Shown here: piece after piece, positions 1 through 6,183 of the stretch
Layout of the letters: every line of letters begins with the position of its first letter
How positions within the stretch are numbered: position 1 is the first letter of the stretch
From: JBBPYR01 sp038199755
GTDB lineage: Bacteria > Chloroflexota > Ktedonobacteria > Ktedonobacterales > Ktedonobacteraceae
Assembly (NCBI GenBank): GCA_038199755.1
Contig: JBBPYR010000297.1
Location: 1 to 19,321, forward strand
Reading direction: 5' to 3'
Length of the DNA stretch: 19,321 bases
Notes under the pieces: model-generated
Databases searched by the model: none
What the model was told of the DNA's origin: nothing
What the model saw: the letters and a program-made list of their open reading frames with translations, nothing else
Program-made: the position numbers and the translations under genes

Positions 1-607
1 TATGGATACTACGTTGAAAGATATAGACACATTGGCCATGTGCCGAGAGTTACGGGGCAAACATGATGCTCTGGTAATTGTGATCACTGATAGTAGAGGT
101 GTACAGGATGAGGTGCGTTGCCTGGAATCCGGTGCCGATGACTTCATACGCAAGCCCTTTTATCCACAGCAATTGTTGGCTCGCATTCACGCGGTGAGTC
201 GCCGTGCTCGTTCAACGCTGGAGCAACGGCCCTCTTCTATTGTGACTGTTGGTCCTATTAGTATTGATTCTATGCATAACGAGGTAACAGTCAATGGGAA
301 AGTTTCCCGTTTAACGCCAACTGAGAGCAGGATGCTGCATTTATTAGCGATAAATGCGAATGATGTCTGCACTGCTGATCAAATTGTGACCCATGTCTGG
401 GGCTATGATGGAGATGGAGATTCCAGTTTAATCAAGGCGCATATCCATCATCTGCGCCAAAAAGTCGAACCTGATCCTAGTAATCCATATTTTATTTTGA
501 CGGTGGCTTGTGTAGGCTACACCCTTGTGCGTCGTAGCGAATTTACGCATGAACAGAATACTGATGAATTAGAACCGATACGTGCCTTGCGTGTTGTCTC
601 TCAATAG
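1..607 (+). CDS. OmpR/PhoB-family response regulator, 5'-truncated by window edge
   Basis: DNA-binding response regulator of a two-component system, cytoplasmic. The reading frame is open to the left edge, so the N-terminal part of the receiver domain is missing. The first visible ATG (2-4) is probably internal, because the Asp after it (D2, in D-T-T-L-K-D-I-D) aligns with the phosphoacceptor Asp of the family. Other receiver landmarks follow: the conserved Thr (T29 in VIVITD), the GADDFIRKPF motif with the conserved Lys (K51), then a linker and a winged-helix output domain (about 80-178) with LTPTESRMLHLL and the recognition-helix region IKAHIHHLRQKVEPDPSNPYF. The wing reads VACVGYTLV where most family members have VRGVGYRL, a mild deviation. 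No partner histidine kinase is visible. Target genes are unknown. Confidence 0.9.
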   Translation, partial: MDTTLKDIDTLAMCRELRGKHDALVIVITDSRGVQDEVRCLESGADDFIRKPFYPQQLLARIHAVSRRARSTLEQRPSSIVTVGPISIDSMHNEVTVNGKVSRLTPTESRMLHLLAINANDVCTADQIVTHVWGYDGDGDSSLIKAHIHHLRQKVEPDPSNPYFILTVACVGYTLVRRSEFTHEQNTDELEPIRALRVVSQ

Positions 608-650
608 GCAAATAGCATCGTTTATAAATACGAGAGTCCTTCTTGAGAAG

Positions 651-694
651 AAAGAGCGGTAGGCTTTCCATTATGGTAGAAGCTACCGCTCTTT
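651..694 (+). terminator. Hairpin after the response regulator, possible terminator
   Basis: AAAGAGCGGTAG (651-662) is perfectly complementary to CTACCGCTCTTT (683-694), and pairing can extend about three more bases inward across a single bulge. The hairpin starts 44 bases after the regulator stop codon and ends in a short T run. The T tract is weak, so termination is likely but not certain. It also separates the regulator from the transposase debris. Confidence 0.5.
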
Positions 695-700
695 ACACAC

Positions 701-1066
701 GTGGAGACGGCAGAGAAAACGGTGATCATTGCTGCGACCGCCCAGCAGCCGACGGCGACCTGTCCTCATTATTTAGAGACCCTCGCATTGGGATTGCAAA
801 AGGAGGTTTCCGCTATTCGGGCAGCGGTGCTGCTTGCCTACAGTAATGGTGCCACGGAGGGCCATGTGAATCGTCTGAAACTCATCAAGCGCACGATGTA
901 CAATCACGGCTTTGTCAAAGAAGGTTTAGCGGCGACAGTCTTCAAGGATAGCAACACCTATCCCACCGGTCTCAAAGTCTCCGATGCCGAACTGGACACC
1001 CTCAACATCTCTCACGTTTCTTTTCATGGCGAATGGAACTACACCATCAAACCTCATGAGAAGTAA
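701..1066 (+). pseudogene. Chimeric transposase remnant: ISL3-type C-terminus joined to ISAzo13-type C-terminus
   Basis: The 121-codon ORF starts at a GTG and is not a complete gene of any family I recognise. Residues about 24-69 (nt 770-907) match the C-terminal end of ISL3-family transposases, with the diagnostic run YSNGATEGHVNRLKLIKRTMY. Residues about 70-121 (nt 908-1066) match the extreme C-terminus of ISAzo13 (Rhodopirellula-type) transposases, with EGL, YPTGLKVSDAEL and the terminal FHGEWNYTIKP. The two pieces are joined in frame, so one continuous ORF spans two unrelated transposases. Both catalytic cores are absent, so the product cannot be an active transposase. The first 23 residues match nothing I recognise. 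The simplest reading is one element inserted into or next to another, followed by deletion of both bodies. Confidence 0.75.
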
Positions 1067-1089
1067 TCAGCTTATTCTCGGAAGTCGCC

Positions 1090-2895
1090 TTAATAGAGAA
1101 TGCTTACCGTACCCAGCGCAGGATTCCATGCGTGACCTGTCGTATTATTCCACTGTACTTTCACATAGTTCACATCCGATAATCTCTGTAGAGTATACAC
1201 GTATGGCTCCCAATCCCTGTTTATACTGATAATCTGAGGTTTAGCAACGCTCCAGGTGACACCGTCTGAAGAGGTGTAAATGGAAAAAGGCGAGACAGGC
1301 TCCTGAGACCAGAAGTACGCACTCACCTGGAATGCGGTTATATGAGATTGTTTCCAGATGATAAATTCTCGTGTTGAAGTTGTTCTCAGCACATGAGGGC
1401 TGTCTCCATTTATCGCTTTAATATTGGTGGTGTTTAGCGAAAGATTTGTACTATGCTGATAGACATGGCTCCAATTAGCCAGCGTATCAATGATTTCCTG
1501 ATTCGCTCCTGCCTGATAGGCTTGAGAAGGTACGCCCGCTACGCCATCAAGGTTATACGGTATAACACGATACCAGAGAGTTCCAGTAGGAAGATATTGA
1601 GTATCGGTCCAGGGAGTATCATAATCGGTGGCACATTTATTACAGATAACAGACCACGGTCCCTGCATCCCTACGGTAGAGCGTTCTATGCTATACGTGG
1701 CTGTATTCGCCGACCCACGCCAGATGAGTGTATTGCCACTCACGCCAGTCACGACCGTTTCGAGCAGAGGCGCAGCAGGAATACTAAACGCAGGAACTGC
1801 TTGATTTCTCATTTTGTATGCATACAAGCGTAACAATACGCCGCTATTCCGTTCGTTTCCAGAGTTGCCAGGATAGTGTAAAGTATATTGTGCTACACTA
1901 CTTCTATAGCCATATTGATCGTCGTGCGGCCACAGTTCCCAGAAGGCATCACCTGCAACAGCAGGGGTAGATTGCACACTCGCCAGAAAATTCTGAAGGG
2001 AGTCGCCACCGTTAGCATCATTCCAATCAAATTCACCGATAACGAAAGCTTTACCAGCCTGTTTTGCTTCCTGTGCATCGGTATTCATTCTCGAAATACT
2101 CTTAGGGTAGTAGTGGTCGGAAAGAATATCGACCTGTGTCAACGAAGCTGCATTCGGGTCTATGCCATATCGCCCGTCAATGACGAGGTGATTGGGGTCC
2201 AGACTTTTTATATAGGAAGAAATATTTTGTGTCCAGGCTGTCGGAGGTTGAAGTTCGTTCCCTGTTTCCCAAGCCATAATCGTTGGATCGTTTTTATAAG
2301 CGACTCCAGTATAGATATTGACATGATTCAGCAACGTGCGGATATAGGTCTCAAAATCATTGATGACTTGCTGATCTGTATAAAACTGGTTTTCGTCTGA
2401 AATTCCTCGCCAGTCAGTAAATGTATGCTTTCCACCAGTTGCATAATGATAGTTATCAGTAAGGGGAATAATCAAGCGCAAGCCACACGCCTCTGCTTCT
2501 TTTATAATATAATCATCCTGCTCAAGTGCTTTTGCATTGAAGTTCCCCAGCTTCGACTCAATACAGTTTGAGCATCCCGTAGAGATACCCATGCTAAGAG
2601 AACGTACAGTCGTTAAGCCCATTTCTCTGGCAACATCAAGTGCATCATTGATGCGAAACTGTGAAGAATAATTTCCATAGTCATCCAGAGCCAGCCAGTG
2701 GATATTTGCTCCTGCAAAGCGGAAATTTTGTCCATTCAGCAAGAGAGACGAACCCGATCTTGTCACAAATACAGCTTTTGCTTTCGCTCCATCCACAGAA
2801 GCAGGGAGACAACCGTTCAAAATGAGCAGAATAAATAATGCTATCAAGAAAAGAGCACTACACGTTCGTCTATGTCGCTCTTTCTCCATTGCCAT
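1090..2895 (-). CDS. GH5-family beta-mannanase-like glycoside hydrolase, secreted or lipoprotein
   Basis: Predicted extracytoplasmic glycoside hydrolase (601 aa) of the GH5 mannanase/cellulase superfamily. The N-terminus has basic residues, a hydrophobic stretch (14-27) and LNGC ending at Cys29, a plausible lipobox. The TIM-barrel catalytic domain spans about 42-365. It shows RFAGANIHWL near strand 1, WETGNEL with the acid/base Glu214, DHYYP at about 260, and GEFDW with the nucleophile Glu288. A fibronectin-III-like segment follows (about 374-460), then a beta-rich C-terminal domain (about 465-601) resembling a carbohydrate-binding or discoidin-like module. ATG at 2895 has a good AAGGAG site eight bases upstream. 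The gene is monocistronic, opposite to its neighbours. The substrate is inferred (beta-mannan or a mannose-containing polymer). It may process plant mannan or a self-made polysaccharide. Confidence 0.85.
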   Translation of the reverse strand: MAMEKERHRRTCSALFLIALFILLILNGCLPASVDGAKAKAVFVTRSGSSLLLNGQNFRFAGANIHWLALDDYGNYSSQFRINDALDVAREMGLTTVRSLSMGISTGCSNCIESKLGNFNAKALEQDDYIIKEAEACGLRLIIPLTDNYHYATGGKHTFTDWRGISDENQFYTDQQVINDFETYIRTLLNHVNIYTGVAYKNDPTIMAWETGNELQPPTAWTQNISSYIKSLDPNHLVIDGRYGIDPNAASLTQVDILSDHYYPKSISRMNTDAQEAKQAGKAFVIGEFDWNDANGGDSLQNFLASVQSTPAVAGDAFWELWPHDDQYGYRSSVAQYTLHYPGNSGNERNSGVLLRLYAYKMRNQAVPAFSIPAAPLLETVVTGVSGNTLIWRGSANTATYSIERSTVGMQGPWSVICNKCATDYDTPWTDTQYLPTGTLWYRVIPYNLDGVAGVPSQAYQAGANQEIIDTLANWSHVYQHSTNLSLNTTNIKAINGDSPHVLRTTSTREFIIWKQSHITAFQVSAYFWSQEPVSPFSIYTSSDGVTWSVAKPQIISINRDWEPYVYTLQRLSDVNYVKVQWNNTTGHAWNPALGTVSILY

Positions 2896-2955
2896 AAAAC
2901 GCTCCTTCTCAAAAAGGGACTGCTACGAATGAATTCTGTATGAGATTTCCCCATT

Positions 2956-2964
2956 ATTATAGCA
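2956..2964 (-). promoter_or_regulatory. Extended -10 promoter for the GH5 gene
   Basis: On the - strand this reads TGCTATAAT: a perfect TATAAT preceded by the TGN extension. No good -35 hexamer lies at 16-18 bases, which is tolerable for extended -10 promoters. The predicted start is about 50 bases before the GH5 ATG. About 25 bases further upstream (2989-3004) lies TGGTGTCAAGATACCA, an imperfect 16-bp palindrome (6 of 8 base pairs) that could be an operator. Confidence 0.45.
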
Positions 2965-3016
2965 TTCGCAGTAAACCTATTGATTTCTTGGTGTCAAGAT
3001 ACCATAATATACATAG

Positions 3017-3167
3017 ACGCTTTGTGCTAATAGATGACAAGCAGTGAGAAGTGTAGTACACTTCTGTTTGAACACCAAACCATCAAACAATGAGCGCACT
3101 ACAATGCTCGACAAGGCCAACTCTTCAGTTAGCTAATCTGGCCGTCTAGATCACTCGCACAAAGCGT
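3017..3167. repeat. 11-bp inverted repeat pair enclosing a 17-bp palindrome
   Basis: ACGCTTTGTGC at 3017-3027 is the exact reverse complement of GCACAAAGCGT at 3157-3167. Between them GAAGTGTAGTACACTTC (3048-3064) is a perfect palindrome with 8-base arms and one central base. The 151-base unit could be a degenerate miniature element or a folded regulatory region. No transposase or target duplication is visible. Confidence 0.45.
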
Positions 3168-3216
3168 ATAGGTATTGAAGGGCTATTAGCAGTAGTATAT
3201 TCGAGCTATCCTAATA

Positions 3217-3235
3217 ATTGACGTTTAGACTAAAT
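3217..3235 (-). promoter_or_regulatory. Recurrent 19-bp motif, copy 1
   Basis: On the - strand this reads ATTTAGTCTAAACGTCAAT. It matches copy 3 (19082-19100) at 18 of 19 positions and copy 2 (3290-3308) at 16 of 19. The following bases in this orientation (TATTAGG) also fit the shared continuation WWWWAGR. The + strand reading begins with TTGACG, a -35 look-alike, but no convincing -10 lies at the right distance. Confidence 0.6.
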
Positions 3236-3270
3236 TCTTGTGAAGTAAGGCTGGTAGCCATGCGAGCCAT

Positions 3271-3308
3271 ATTTAGTCAAAAGGCTTGAAATTAGTCTAA
3301 ATGCCAAT
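3271..3308 (+). promoter_or_regulatory. Recurrent 19-bp motif, copy 2 with a degenerate adjacent copy
   Basis: Bases 3290-3308 read AATTAGTCTAAATGCCAAT, followed by AATAAGA, and end 19 bases before the methyltransferase ATG. The preceding 19 bases (3271-3289) start ATTTAGTCAAAAGG and match the motif in its first half, so two units sit head to tail. Copy 1 lies inverted 54 bases upstream. The position just before the start codon suggests a promoter or operator element. Confidence 0.55.
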
Positions 3309-3327
3309 AATAAGAAAAGAGATATAG

Positions 3328-4095
3328 ATGACGCAGAATATATACATGGATGGAACCTACATGGAGGAAAACCCACGTTGGCACGCCGATGAAGCTCCCT
3401 GGAAAGTCAAGTACATGTTGCAACTACTGGCGAAGGAACATGTCTATGCTAAGACCATCTGCGACATCGGCTGTGGAACTGGCGAAGTGTTAAAACTGCT
3501 TCAGGAGAGAATGGACAAAGATTGCGAGTTCTGGGGCTACGACATTTCGCCACAGGCGATTGAACTTGCTCGAAGCAGAGAAAACAACAGGTTACATTTC
3601 AATCAAGCAAATGTGGCGACAGAAGAAACAAGATATTTTGATCTTATCTTGCTCATTGACGTCCTCGAACACATGGAAGACTATTTTACGTTTCTACGGA
3701 CGATACACTCCAAAAGCACGTACAAACTTATCCACATTCCTATAGAGATAACATTATGGGATGTTCTTATGGGACACCTGAGCAGGTCGAGAAGACGGTA
3801 TGGACATATCCACTACTTTACCAGAGAACTGGTCCTTCAGATGTTAGATGAAGTTGGCTATCAAGTTATTGGCTCCATGTATACGTGGCAAAACCTTTCC
3901 CTTCTCGATTATCTTTTCGGTTGGAGAGGCCGTATCACCCAGGTCTGGGATGAGAACAAGGGGGATACACGAAAACTACGGGGAATCTTTTTAAGCCGTC
4001 TTGCAGGCATCGCGAAGCAAATCCTCTTTGCAATCAATCACGACTCGGCGGTGCGTCTGCTGGGAGGGTACCGATTACTCATTCTGGCGAAATAA
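3328..4095 (+). CDS. Class I SAM-dependent methyltransferase
   Basis: Predicted soluble S-adenosylmethionine-dependent methyltransferase (255 aa) with a Rossmann fold. Motif I is ICDIGCGTGEV with D46 and the G48-x-G50-x-G52 loop. The acidic residue binding the ribose is expected at WGYDIS. Motif IV is DLILLIDVLEHMED, and a later YGHIHYFTRE resembles the region after motif V in Methyltransf_11/23-type enzymes. The C-terminal 90 residues are more basic and hydrophobic (LGGYRLLILAK). Family members in glycan loci often methylate sugars or lipid carriers, but the substrate cannot be read from sequence. The Shine-Dalgarno is weak (AAGAAAAGAG ahead of the ATG). It is expressed separately from the main operon and converges on the monooxygenase-like gene. 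Confidence 0.85.
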   Translation: MTQNIYMDGTYMEENPRWHADEAPWKVKYMLQLLAKEHVYAKTICDIGCGTGEVLKLLQERMDKDCEFWGYDISPQAIELARSRENNRLHFNQANVATEETRYFDLILLIDVLEHMEDYFTFLRTIHSKSTYKLIHIPIEITLWDVLMGHLSRSRRRYGHIHYFTRELVLQMLDEVGYQVIGSMYTWQNLSLLDYLFGWRGRITQVWDENKGDTRKLRGIFLSRLAGIAKQILFAINHDSAVRLLGGYRLLILAK

Positions 4096-4162
4096 GTCGG
4101 ACACCCATGCTCTGTAGGGACGTCATACATGATGGCCCCTACAGAGAGCATGGGTGTTCGAC
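4096..4162. terminator. Long convergent hairpin, bidirectional terminator
   Basis: Left arm 4096-4119 and right arm 4136-4162 pair over about 24 bases with one mismatch and a two-base bulge. The structure begins immediately after the methyltransferase stop codon and ends six bases before the monooxygenase stop codon, so it serves both converging genes. The inner part (TGTAGGG ... CCCCTACA) resembles the small palindromic repeats scattered in many Chloroflexota and cyanobacterial genomes, so it may be a captured repeat used as terminator. There is no clear T tract. Confidence 0.65.
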
Positions 4163-4167
4163 TGCTC

Positions 4168-5454
4168 TTATGCAAGTGGCGACGATGTTCTGCTTCTTGA
4201 AAACCACCGAAGCACAGAACGATGTCCTTGTCGTGCGTATTTTCTAGCGATAGAGGCAGCAACCCATTCGCCAGAGGCTTTGGCTCCCACGACGAAGCGA
4301 TACAACGGACCAAAGCCATACAGAGACGTTAAACCGATGAAGTAGAACCCTGGAATGCTACTTTCAAATTCACGCGTCAGATGAGGAATACCTTTCTCCG
4401 CCCGAATTTCGTTAAGTAACGACTCATGAATCATAGGGAGTCGTTGTACATCAACGGTATATCCAGTAGCAAGCATAACATGATCAACGTGCAATTGTTC
4501 ACCATTTGAAAGCGTGACAGCGACACCACCATCTGCTTCCGCTATTGCACGCACTGTTAATCCCTCATGTAAAGAAACTTTACCAAGAACGCGGTCTTTG
4601 AGCCACGCGGCTGCACCGGTACTCACCACATAATGGCCCTTCGTATAGGTATCTTTTCTCGCCTGCGGAAAGCGGTAAAACAGATAGGGCATATGCTCCA
4701 ATACCCAGTTTGACCAGCCAGCAGCAATAGCCGAGTCAGGCGCTTTGATACGCTCGAAGAGTGAACGCTCGTGTGATCTATCGGGAGCCAGCCAGAGAAT
4801 AGGACGACGTGGGACCAGATGCACTGTCGCTCCCGACTCGTTGAGCAAAGCACTGTACTCCACAGCACTTTGACCACCGCCAATGACCATCACCCGTTTG
4901 CCTGCAAAGGGGCGTAGGTCATTGTGATCGAAGGAATGAGACACAAGATGCGCGGGCATGTGAGCAAACTCTTTGGGGCGATTTGCATAGTAATAGAGAC
5001 CAATCGCCATCACTACTGCATTACATTGCACAACACGCTCATCTTGCAGATGTACAAGAAAATGATTGCCGCTTCGCTCAATTGAGGAGACATAGGTCTC
5101 GTCTATATGCGGTATCGTTTTTTCTTGAAACCACAGCGCATAGTTGACAAAAATCTCTGCAGGAACGGGATATCCTTTCTCCTGATTCGTCTCCTGAAAA
5201 TAGCGGTCAAAGCTATACTGCTTTTTAGGGTCGGACAAATTTGTAGCCCACCAGTGAGAGCGCAGGAACAGCCCCCCGGGCATATGGTCGCGCCATAGTG
5301 CCATAGGCTTCCCAAAAATAGCTACGTTTAGCCCACGCCCTATCATTTGAGCTGCAGCCGTAATACCATAAGGTCCAGCACCTACAACAACAACATCGTA
5401 TTGCGTGACAGGAGCAAGATGCTGTTTTGAAGGAATATCAGAAGCAATACTCAT
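4168..5454 (-). CDS. FAD/NAD(P)-dependent monooxygenase-like oxidoreductase
   Basis: Two-dinucleotide-binding-domain flavoprotein (428 aa from this start). The FAD-binding GAGPYG is at residues 25-30 after beta-strand YDVVVVG. A NAD(P)H-binding motif VIGGGQSA is at 191-197, and the late LATGYT motif at about 328-333 is typical of flavin-containing monooxygenases and of SidA/IucD-type N-hydroxylases. The frame opens further upstream to a TTG at 5490, but that lacks a ribosome site. ATG at 5454 follows GAAGAGGG and gives a normal N-terminus, so I chose it. A promoter lies about 200 bases upstream. No siderophore or other secondary-metabolite genes are nearby, so the substrate is unknown. It need not belong to the glycan locus. 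Confidence 0.85.
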   Translation of the reverse strand: MSIASDIPSKQHLAPVTQYDVVVVGAGPYGITAAAQMIGRGLNVAIFGKPMALWRDHMPGGLFLRSHWWATNLSDPKKQYSFDRYFQETNQEKGYPVPAEIFVNYALWFQEKTIPHIDETYVSSIERSGNHFLVHLQDERVVQCNAVVMAIGLYYYANRPKEFAHMPAHLVSHSFDHNDLRPFAGKRVMVIGGGQSAVEYSALLNESGATVHLVPRRPILWLAPDRSHERSLFERIKAPDSAIAAGWSNWVLEHMPYLFYRFPQARKDTYTKGHYVVSTGAAAWLKDRVLGKVSLHEGLTVRAIAEADGGVAVTLSNGEQLHVDHVMLATGYTVDVQRLPMIHESLLNEIRAEKGIPHLTREFESSIPGFYFIGLTSLYGFGPLYRFVVGAKASGEWVAASIARKYARQGHRSVLRWFSRSRTSSPLA

Positions 5455-5662
5455 AAAAATGCCCTCTTCAATCTGTCTTTCAACGAACAATTGTTTCTAC
5501 AAAATTAGCTTCCTATTGTTAAGATTTCCAGCGTGTAGCTCAATACTCACTTCTATAACAGAATTCTTTATAAAATACATGATCTTGAAATCATATTCAA
5601 TAGATAATCCCTACCAAAAGAAAAATATCATATTGGTGAGCAACGTGTATGCCCTGTTCCTT

Positions 5663-5690
5663 ATTCTAACATACGAACTAGTATTGTCAA
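5663..5690 (-). promoter_or_regulatory. Sigma-70-type promoter for the oxidoreductase gene
   Basis: On the - strand: a perfect -35 TTGACA (5685-5690), a 16-base spacer and -10 TAGAAT (5663-5668, five of six consensus bases). The predicted start near 5656 gives a leader of about 200 bases before the ATG at 5454. Confidence 0.6.
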
Positions 5691-5748
5691 TGTTCTTTAT
5701 GCGCCTTCCACGCTCTTCCAGTTCCTTAATGATTTAAGTACGCTCAAA

Positions 5749-5822
5749 AAGGTTGAGAAGTGGTTCAGAGGTGGTTGAGATTTGGCACAATATCAACCAC
5801 CTCTGAACCACTTCTCAACCTT
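5749..5822. repeat. Perfect 30-bp inverted repeat with 11-bp phased GGTT units
   Basis: Arms 5749-5778 and 5793-5822 are exact reverse complements, separated by a 14-base loop. Each arm is itself a run of imperfect 11-base units: GGTTGAGAAGT, GGTTCAGAGGT, GGTTGA... On the right side, read on the - strand, one more unit (GGTTGTCGTAA, 5823-5831 and onward) extends the series at the same spacing. Direct repeats at 11-base spacing are the usual target layout of OmpR/PhoB-class regulators; the Streptomyces PHO box is built of 11-base units with a GTTCA core. The arms sit between two outward-facing promoters. Confidence 0.8.
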
Positions 5823-5851
5823 ACGACAACCTTATTTTTATAGTCAGGGTG

Positions 5852-5857
5852 TATAAT
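5852..5857 (+). promoter_or_regulatory. Putative -10 box of the rightward promoter
   Basis: A perfect TATAAT, with no good -35 hexamer. The last CAACC unit of the phased repeat array (about 5826-5831) falls in the -35 region, which is the arrangement of promoters activated by PhoB-type regulators. It would produce a leader of about 320 bases before the glycosyltransferase gene at 6184. A promoter closer to that gene is not excluded. Confidence 0.4.
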
Positions 5858-6183
5858 TCCTACTACAAGATTACGAGTAAAAGTGAGCCTTATGGGGGAA
5901 GACAGGTTTTTATCATCTGAACGGTTTTTTAACTCTTCAAGAAGCAACATCATCTTTATCAGCCAAGTGTCTGACACGTTGTGAGCATGGGTACCTGATT
6001 TCGCTCAAGGGATGCTGTGCTTTTCCGCAGGAGAGACAGATAAAGAAAGCTACTACATCTCTTTCTTTGTATGTGCCCGTTTAGACCAGCGATCAAACAA
6101 GCTGTATATTGATAAACCTCTATTCTGACAACAAGACGGAATAATTATCGCTTGCCAGTGTGTAAAACAGACAGGATGTTTTT

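Larger units (their letters stand above)
2896..3327. other. 432-base divergent spacer rich in inverted repeats
   Basis: No coding sequence is supported here. The spacer lies between divergently transcribed GH5 and methyltransferase genes. From left to right it holds the GH5 promoter, an imperfect palindrome (2989-3004), a pair of 11-bp inverted repeats (3017-3027 and 3157-3167) around a perfect 17-bp palindrome (3048-3064), and then two copies of the ATTTAGTYTAAACGTCAAT motif in opposite orientation, plus a degenerate third. Confidence 0.7.
5455..6183. other. 729-base divergent intergenic region, no convincing gene
   Basis: Lies between the leftward oxidoreductase gene and the rightward glycosyltransferase operon. 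It contains a leftward promoter (5663-5690), a perfect 30-bp inverted repeat (5749-5822), a rightward TATAAT (5852-5857), an 11-bp palindrome GTGTCTGACAC (5967-5977) and a short AAAGAAAG/CTTTCTTT hairpin near 6043-6070. The leaders on both sides are long, about 200 bases to the left and about 320 to the right. I recognise no known riboswitch in either. Confidence 0.6.

Noticed and set aside
1453..2400. Two + strand ORFs of 126 and 170 codons inside the GH5 gene
   Set aside because: They are antisense to a well-supported coding region with intact catalytic motifs, and their translations are rich in Ile, Arg, Cys and Ser without domain features.
5491..5656. The long leader of the oxidoreductase gene as a possible riboswitch
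   Set aside because: I could find no conserved riboswitch core and no terminator-like hairpin near the start codon.
5765..5977. A 70-codon ORF on the - strand with a GTG start
   Set aside because: It runs through the perfect 30-bp inverted repeat and the putative rightward promoter, has no ribosome site and resembles no family I recognise.
5892..5984. A 30-codon + strand ORF starting ATG about 35 bases after the TATAAT box, a possible leader peptide
   Set aside because: There is no clear ribosome site and no run of regulatory codons or attenuator-like hairpin with a T tract behind it. Too weak to list as a gene.
6076..6084. CGTTTAGAC upstream of the first glycosyltransferase as another copy of the recurrent 19-bp motif
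   Set aside because: Only nine central bases match; the flanks do not fit and the AT-rich continuation is absent.
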